In this document: positions 44,642 to 48,982 of the stretch, one piece after another
How positions within the stretch are numbered: position 1 is the stretch's first letter
How the letters are laid out: the number at the start of each line of letters is the position of its first letter
Assembly: GCF_029946005.1 (NCBI RefSeq)
Contig: NZ_JAQSDR010000011.1
Span: forward strand, 1-48,982
From: Aquabacterium sp.
GTDB taxonomy: Bacteria > Pseudomonadota > Gammaproteobacteria > Burkholderiales > Burkholderiaceae_C
Direction of reading: 5' to 3'
Length of the DNA stretch: 48,982 nt
Translations under genes and position numbers: made by a program
The notes under the pieces: generated by a model
What the model saw: only the letters and a program-made list of their open reading frames with translations
Databases searched by the model: none
Told to the model about the DNA's origin: nothing

Positions 44642-44827
44642 TTATTTTGACGCCGCGGCCGAGGCGGCACGCGCGGGCACTTCGTGTTTGTGGGCTTTGC
44701 CATCGTGCTTCTTGGCAACCGCGCCGCTGGCGGCCACTGCGGGGGCCGAAGCCGGGGCGGCAGGTTGGGCGAATGAGCTGGCGGCGAAGGCGGTCAGCAC
44801 GGCAGCGAGGGCGAGGGTCTTGGTCAT
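44642..44827 (-). CDS. small secreted Ala-rich peptide (61 aa)
   Basis: A signal peptide MTKTLALAAVLTAFAASSFA is followed by a low-complexity Ala/Pro/Ser stretch and a basic KKHDGKAHKHE segment. No ribosome site stands out. The gene is too short to identify a family; similar lengths and composition occur in acid-shock-like or stress secreted proteins of this group. Separated from the Gly/His protein by 151 bases that hold only the promoter of that gene and a small GGGGCAACCCC hairpin on the minus strand. Confidence 0.6.
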   Translation of the reverse strand: MTKTLALAAVLTAFAASSFAQPAAPASAPAVAASGAVAKKHDGKAHKHEVPARAASAAASK

Positions 44828-44971
44828 GTGGGGGTCTTTGGGATGATTGAGGATGTTGATTCAACGCGCTCCAGACCCCCCGCGTTGACGTGACGAAAGG
44901 TAAACACCGCATTCAAGCCCCAAGGCATTCGGTTAGATTGCGGGCTTGCATGGGCTCCAACGGAAAACACT

Positions 44972-46834
44972 TTGAAATCCAATCATTTGCAAGCCATGGC
45001 CCTGGTGGTCGCACTGACCTGGTCTGGCGCCACTTGGGCGGCCGACACGGCACAAACGCCATCCCTGGCCTCGCGCGTGACGCACTATGCCGCCAACTAC
45101 ACCGTCAACCCGGATGGCTCCCACCGCGAAGACCGCGCGTGGTCCATGGCCGTGTTGAAGCCTGAGATGGTGGCCGGGGCCAGCCGCACCTCCGTGTCCT
45201 ACGACCGCCAGCTGCAAAAGGTCACCGTGACCGAGGCCTACACACGCAAGGCCGATGGCCGACGCCTGAAGGTGCCCAAAGCCGGCTTCAAGGACGCACC
45301 CGACACCACGTCAGGCCTGCAGGACCTGAGCATTGTGTTTCCTGACGTGGCGGTGGGCGACACCGTGGTGCTGGCCTACCGCGTGACCACCAGCAAGCCC
45401 TTGTTCGCCGGCCAGTTCTCGATCAACGAGAGCTTTCCCAAGACCGATGCTTACGATGATGTGAGGATCAAGATCGACGTGCCTGCCAGCATGTGGTCAC
45501 AAGACCAGGCGCGTGGCTTCCGTGAGGTCAAGCGTGCCGAGAAGGCGGGCCGCAAGGTGGTTGAATGGGCCTGGGACAACCCGCAACCCCTCAAGAGCGC
45601 GCCGCCCAAGCTGTCGGGCCACGAGCTGGAAGAAGAGGCCGGGGTGCTGTTCTCCACCTTCCGCAACCAGGGCGACCTGGCCAAGGCCTATGGCGTGCCC
45701 GCCCAAGCCAAGGCTATTGTGACGCCCAAGGTTCGGCAACTGGCCGAGCAGATCACGCAGGACGTCAAGCAAGCGCCCCGCGAGGTGGCCAAGGCCCTGT
45801 ACGACTGGGTGACCCTGAACATCGGCAACACCGGGCCGTGCCTGCGTCTGGGCTCGGTGGTGCCCCACGACGTGGACGCGATCCTGGACAAGCGCACCGG
45901 TGACTGCAAGGACCACGCGACCTTGTTGCAAGCCCTGTTGAAGGCCAAAGGCATTGCCAGCACCCAGGCCCTGATCAACGCGGGCACGGCTTACAGCTTG
46001 CCCAAGGTGCCGGTGGCGTCTCTGGTCAACCAGGTCATCAACCACATCCCCAGCCTGGACCTGTACCTGGATACCACCGCAGACAGCGTGCCCTTCGGCA
46101 TGTTGCCCTTTGCCGATGAAGGCAAGCCCGTGCTGCTGGCCGATGGCCACAAGGATGGCCTGAAGACGCCCGTGTCGCCGGTGGGCTTCAACCAGCAGGT
46201 CATGAAGACCGAGGTGATCGTGCAGGCCGATGGCTCGGCCTCGGGCACGGTGGACGTGGCCCTGCGCGGCTTGTTCGCGGTGAACGCCCGCATGCGTTTG
46301 CGCCAGCTGACGCAGGTGCAGTCGGCCGACATGGTCAAGACCTTCTTCGAGTCTGGTGGCCAAAAGGGCAGTGGCAGCATGGTCAAGGACAACGCCCGTG
46401 CCTTGCGCGACACCTATGGTTACCGCACGCAGTTCAAGGTTGACCAATGGGTGAAACTGCCCGGGCCCGGCAGCTTCACCATCACGCCCATGTTCTACAG
46501 CGAAAGCCCGGTGGCCGACTACGTGGCGGCCGCCAGCCAGGTGGTGGACGAAGCGGTGGAAACCGCCTGCTCCAGCGGCCATTCGATCGAGGAATACCGC
46601 TATCAGTTGCCGGCCAATATGCGCATCGACCAGTTGCCCAAGGACGTCAAGCTGGACAGCGACAAGCTGTCGTACAGCGCCACCTACCAGTTCAAGGAGC
46701 AGGTGTTGACCGTCAAACGCGTGTTTGACGACCGCACGGTGGGCAACGTCTGCACCCCAGCCCACGCCCAGGCTTACAAGGACTTTGCCGCCCAAGCCGT
46801 GCCGGATTCCACGGTGCAGGTGGTTTTCAAGTAA
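44972..46834 (+). CDS. secreted DUF3857/transglutaminase-like protein
   Basis: The product is 620 residues. The TTG at 44972 gives a complete signal peptide (LQAMALVVALTWSGATWAAD) and follows GGAAAA; ATG at 44996 would shorten the signal. The DUF3857 domain occupies about 30-230. The transglutaminase-like core follows, with catalytic Cys in RTGDCKDHATLLQALL near 310 and the His and Asp in NHIPSLDLYLDTT near 360-368. The C-terminal 200 residues are beta-rich, typical of this family. The exported location suggests cross-linking or proteolysis of envelope proteins, but the substrate is unknown. It is a single gene on its strand, followed by an imperfect GGCTCA/TGAGCC hairpin at 46839-46864. Confidence 0.86.
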   Translation: MKSNHLQAMALVVALTWSGATWAADTAQTPSLASRVTHYAANYTVNPDGSHREDRAWSMAVLKPEMVAGASRTSVSYDRQLQKVTVTEAYTRKADGRRLKVPKAGFKDAPDTTSGLQDLSIVFPDVAVGDTVVLAYRVTTSKPLFAGQFSINESFPKTDAYDDVRIKIDVPASMWSQDQARGFREVKRAEKAGRKVVEWAWDNPQPLKSAPPKLSGHELEEEAGVLFSTFRNQGDLAKAYGVPAQAKAIVTPKVRQLAEQITQDVKQAPREVAKALYDWVTLNIGNTGPCLRLGSVVPHDVDAILDKRTGDCKDHATLLQALLKAKGIASTQALINAGTAYSLPKVPVASLVNQVINHIPSLDLYLDTTADSVPFGMLPFADEGKPVLLADGHKDGLKTPVSPVGFNQQVMKTEVIVQADGSASGTVDVALRGLFAVNARMRLRQLTQVQSADMVKTFFESGGQKGSGSMVKDNARALRDTYGYRTQFKVDQWVKLPGPGSFTITPMFYSESPVADYVAAASQVVDEAVETACSSGHSIEEYRYQLPANMRIDQLPKDVKLDSDKLSYSATYQFKEQVLTVKRVFDDRTVGNVCTPAHAQAYKDFAAQAVPDSTVQVVFK

Positions 46835-46899
46835 GCCGGGCTCAACCTGAAGGGGGTCTGAGCCGTTATCCGAAGTGAAACCACTCACGGAGAAGGCTC

Positions 46900-47190
46900 A
46901 TGGGCCAAAAGACGACCGCTCAAACCCTGCGCGCCCAATTGATGGCGCCCGAACCCATCCAGCGCGTGCATGCCCTGCACGCCCTGGAGCTGGAGGTGGT
47001 CGAGGCCCCGCACGCGGTGGCCGAAGAGCTTGAAGCCTTTGCCGCGCGCGGCATCCCCTACTACGCCCCTGAAGAACCCGCCTACCGTGAGTGGGTGGGC
47101 AAGGCCGTGGCGTACTGGGAGCAACTGCAAGCGCCCAAGTCGGTGCCCCGCATGACCAGCGCCCGCGCCCGCGCCCGCCGCGCTGCCTGA
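46900..47190 (+). CDS. conserved small hypothetical protein (96 aa)
   Basis: ATG 46900 is preceded by GGAGAAGG. The sequence is Ala/Glu-rich and helical (VHALHALELEVVEAPHAVAE) with WVGKAVAYWEQL in the middle and a very basic tail (ARARARRAA). No signal or motif is recognised. It lies between the transglutaminase and MBL genes on the same strand and might share a transcript with the latter. Confidence 0.65.
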   Translation: MGQKTTAQTLRAQLMAPEPIQRVHALHALELEVVEAPHAVAEELEAFAARGIPYYAPEEPAYREWVGKAVAYWEQLQAPKSVPRMTSARARARRAA

Positions 47191-47261
47191 ATCGGCTTGC
47201 CCACGGCAGGCGCCGCCCTGCCGTAAGATCGCCCCCACTGCACATGGCAGGGCTGGGGTGA

Positions 47262-48179
47262 ATGGACATGCAACTGCCGGATGGCATCCAGGTGTTGGAA
47301 CGCGGTTGGCTGTCGTCCAACCACATCGTTTTTCACGATCCCGAGCTGCCCACGGTGGTGGACACCGGCTATGGCAGCGAGAGCGCCCAGACCCTGGCGC
47401 TGATCCAGGCCGCCCTGCGGGGCCAGCCCTTGCAGCGCATCATCAACACCCACCTGCATTCCGACCATGCAGGTGGCAATGCCGTGTTGAAAGCGCATTT
47501 CCCCGCTTGCCAGATCATCATCCCGCCCGGCCTGCAAGATGCCGTGATCATGTGGGATGAAGTTCGCCTGAGCTACACCCCCACCGGCCAGCACTGCGAA
47601 CGCTTCCTCCATGACGCGGTGCTCACCGTGCCCGGCACCCTCCGGCTGGGCGCGCATGAGTGGCAGGTGCTGCCCGCCGCCGGGCACGATCACGACATGG
47701 TGATGCTGTGGTGCGAGGCCTGGGGCATCCTGATCTCGGCCGATGCCCTGTGGGAAAAAGGCTTTGGCATCATCTTCTCGGAGCTGGTGGGCGAGCCCGG
47801 CTTTGCCCGCCAGCAAGCCACGCTGGACCTGATCGCGCAGCTGTCGCCCAGGCTGGTCATCCCTGGCCATGGCGCGCCTTTCACTGAGGTCGATGCCGCT
47901 CTGCAAACGGCCCATTCGCGCATCCAGTGGCTGATGGACGACCCCAAGCGAAACGCTGACAACGCCATCAAGGCCTTGCTGGCGTTCAAGCTGATGGCCC
48001 ATCAGCGCCTGAGCCTGGCCGACATTGCCCAGCTGATCCAGCAAAGCCAGATCTTCAACACGGTGGTGCACGACCACTACCCGCACGATCCGGCCATGCT
48101 GAGCGAGCGGTTTGCGCAACAGCTGGTGAAGGTGGGTGCCGCTGCGCGTGATGGTGATGATCTGGTGCTAAAAAGCTGA
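47262..48179 (+). CDS. MBL-fold metallohydrolase
   Basis: The product is 305 residues. The metallo-beta-lactamase-fold motif THLHSDHAGG gives His64, His66, Asp68 and His69. The remaining ligands appear as PAAGHDHDMV (His), ISADALWEKG (Asp) and VIPGHGAP (His). The fold covers roughly 10-215, and a helical C-terminal domain follows. It resembles the glyoxalase-II/LACTB2-like group acting on thioesters or similar esters; the true substrate is not seen. ATG 47262 has GGGG shortly before it. The TetR gene follows 34 bases downstream in the same direction, so the regulator may control this enzyme. Confidence 0.87.
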   Translation: MDMQLPDGIQVLERGWLSSNHIVFHDPELPTVVDTGYGSESAQTLALIQAALRGQPLQRIINTHLHSDHAGGNAVLKAHFPACQIIIPPGLQDAVIMWDEVRLSYTPTGQHCERFLHDAVLTVPGTLRLGAHEWQVLPAAGHDHDMVMLWCEAWGILISADALWEKGFGIIFSELVGEPGFARQQATLDLIAQLSPRLVIPGHGAPFTEVDAALQTAHSRIQWLMDDPKRNADNAIKALLAFKLMAHQRLSLADIAQLIQQSQIFNTVVHDHYPHDPAMLSERFAQQLVKVGAAARDGDDLVLKS

Positions 48180-48213
48180 ACAAGCCCCATCAACAAAAAC
48201 GGAGACCGCATTC

Positions 48214-48867
48214 GTGACCCAGAGCGTGAAGGAGCTGCGCAAGCAACGTGAGGCCGAACAGCGCCGCAAAAGCATCATCAAGGTGGTCCGCAAGCTGATC
48301 AAGAAAGGCGGCCTGGGCGAGATCTCGTTGCGCAAGGTGGCCGAGCTGGCGGGTTATTCCACGACGGTGGTTTATTCGCTGTTCGAGGACAAGGCCATGC
48401 TGATCTCGCAGGCCATGGGCGAAGACCTGCTGGAGCTGACCAACGCCATGCGCCGCGCCAGCGAAGCGCACAGCAAGCCGCTGGACCGCCTCCGCGCCAT
48501 GGGCCGTGCCTATGTGGACTTCGGCCTCAAGCACCCGGACGAGTACGCCTTTGTGTTCATGCAAAAGCGCCCGCACGCGGCCAATGAAGTGGCCCAAGTT
48601 CAGCATGGCGATCCGGCCGAAGACCCGTATGCCTTTTCGCGCACCTTGTTCGCGCAATGGGCGGCCACGGGCGAGGTGTCCAGCGTGGACACCGACGTTG
48701 ACCTGATGACGCAGATCTACTGGGAGGGGATCCACGGGTTCACGGCGCGTCAGCTGGTGATGGGGCCGGATGATCCTTGGTTCCCCGAGGTGCCCAATGA
48801 GCGGCACTTGAGCACCCTCATCGAGGTACTGTTGACGGGATTGGTGCGGCACTTTGCGGTTCGGTAG
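48214..48867 (+). CDS. TetR-family transcriptional regulator
   Basis: The product is 217 residues. The N-terminal helix-turn-helix spans about 20-65 (LGEISLRKVAELAGYSTTVVYSLFEDKAML), with the YSLF recognition-helix pattern standard for TetR/AcrR. The C-terminal ligand domain has FGLKHPDEYAFVFM and YWEGIHGFTARQL, seen in TetR_C_33-like domains. The start is GTG 48214 with GGAG upstream. It lies just after the MBL-fold gene, a probable partner. The final 115 bases of the window hold no supported gene. Confidence 0.86.
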   Translation: MTQSVKELRKQREAEQRRKSIIKVVRKLIKKGGLGEISLRKVAELAGYSTTVVYSLFEDKAMLISQAMGEDLLELTNAMRRASEAHSKPLDRLRAMGRAYVDFGLKHPDEYAFVFMQKRPHAANEVAQVQHGDPAEDPYAFSRTLFAQWAATGEVSSVDTDVDLMTQIYWEGIHGFTARQLVMGPDDPWFPEVPNERHLSTLIEVLLTGLVRHFAVR

Positions 48868-48982
48868 GGCCTGCGGCTGGTGGTGGCTTGCGGTGGGCGG
48901 GTTGCTTTGTCTGGGCATCGCGGGGCGGGGATGAGTCGGAGGCGGGCGGGGCTCCTATGGTGGCGGTCCACCGCGTAGCGGC

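Noticed and set aside
45497..46888. 463-codon minus-strand frame
   Set aside because: Antisense to the transglutaminase-like gene with its catalytic Cys motif on the plus strand.
48868..48982. Possible gene at the right edge
   Set aside because: Only GC-rich sequence with no supported start or motif; cannot be judged from 115 bases.

Overview
The window reads as chromosomal DNA of a GC-rich betaproteobacterium, most likely Burkholderiales (Comamonadaceae-like). This rests on strongly G/C-ending codons on the right two thirds, a creBC-type two-component pair and the mix of housekeeping genes. The genus cannot be fixed by reading alone. Sequence left of about 15.36 kb is visibly less GC-rich with mixed codon use; the rest is uniformly GC-rich.

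Region 1 (1-15356) is most of a Tn7/Tn5053-type transposon whose left end lies outside the window. It carries an overlapping transposition operon: the tniA 3' part, tniB, a short tniQ, and a second long TniQ/TnsD-like protein with a tail of three predicted helix-turn-helix segments. The cargo looks like anti-phage or anti-plasmid defence: a single-gene PD-(D/E)xK-type nuclease (QxK variant), an IetAS pair (AAA+ ATPase plus subtilisin-like protease), and an XRE regulator followed by a 1451-residue STAND-type NTPase with a C-terminal D...ExK nuclease motif. The element stops at about 15356 in an array of TTTTTCAYTAA-like repeats. It abuts the C-terminal part of a type I restriction specificity gene (hsdS), which it has apparently interrupted.

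Region 2 (15357-24721) is a resident defence neighbourhood: the hsdS remnant, a RhuM-family gene and a SEC-C/YecA-like gene linked by ATGA overlaps, then a complete Wadjet operon (jetABCD, minus strand) converging on them. Its divergent neighbour encodes a small sigma-factor-like protein.

Region 3 (24876-48982) is mostly ordinary chromosome: M20 peptidase, SWIM/SNF2 helicase, a J-domain protein, a TAXI-type binding protein, a YjjJ/HipA-like kinase with its own HTH, an aminotransferase overlapping an rRNA-methyltransferase-like gene, a MazG-like pyrophosphohydrolase, creB with a C-terminally shortened creC, a phospholipase D lipoprotein, secreted small proteins, a DUF3857/transglutaminase protein, an MBL-fold hydrolase and a TetR regulator. 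The unusual gene here is a membrane-anchored protein resembling linalool dehydratase/isomerase, followed by a coupled 43-codon reading frame and abutting the shortened creC.

The best candidates for something undescribed are the defence-carrying dual-TniQ transposon, its STAND-nuclease protein, and the lone QxK nuclease directly behind the transposition genes. No CRISPR array, tRNA, rRNA or insertion sequence was seen.
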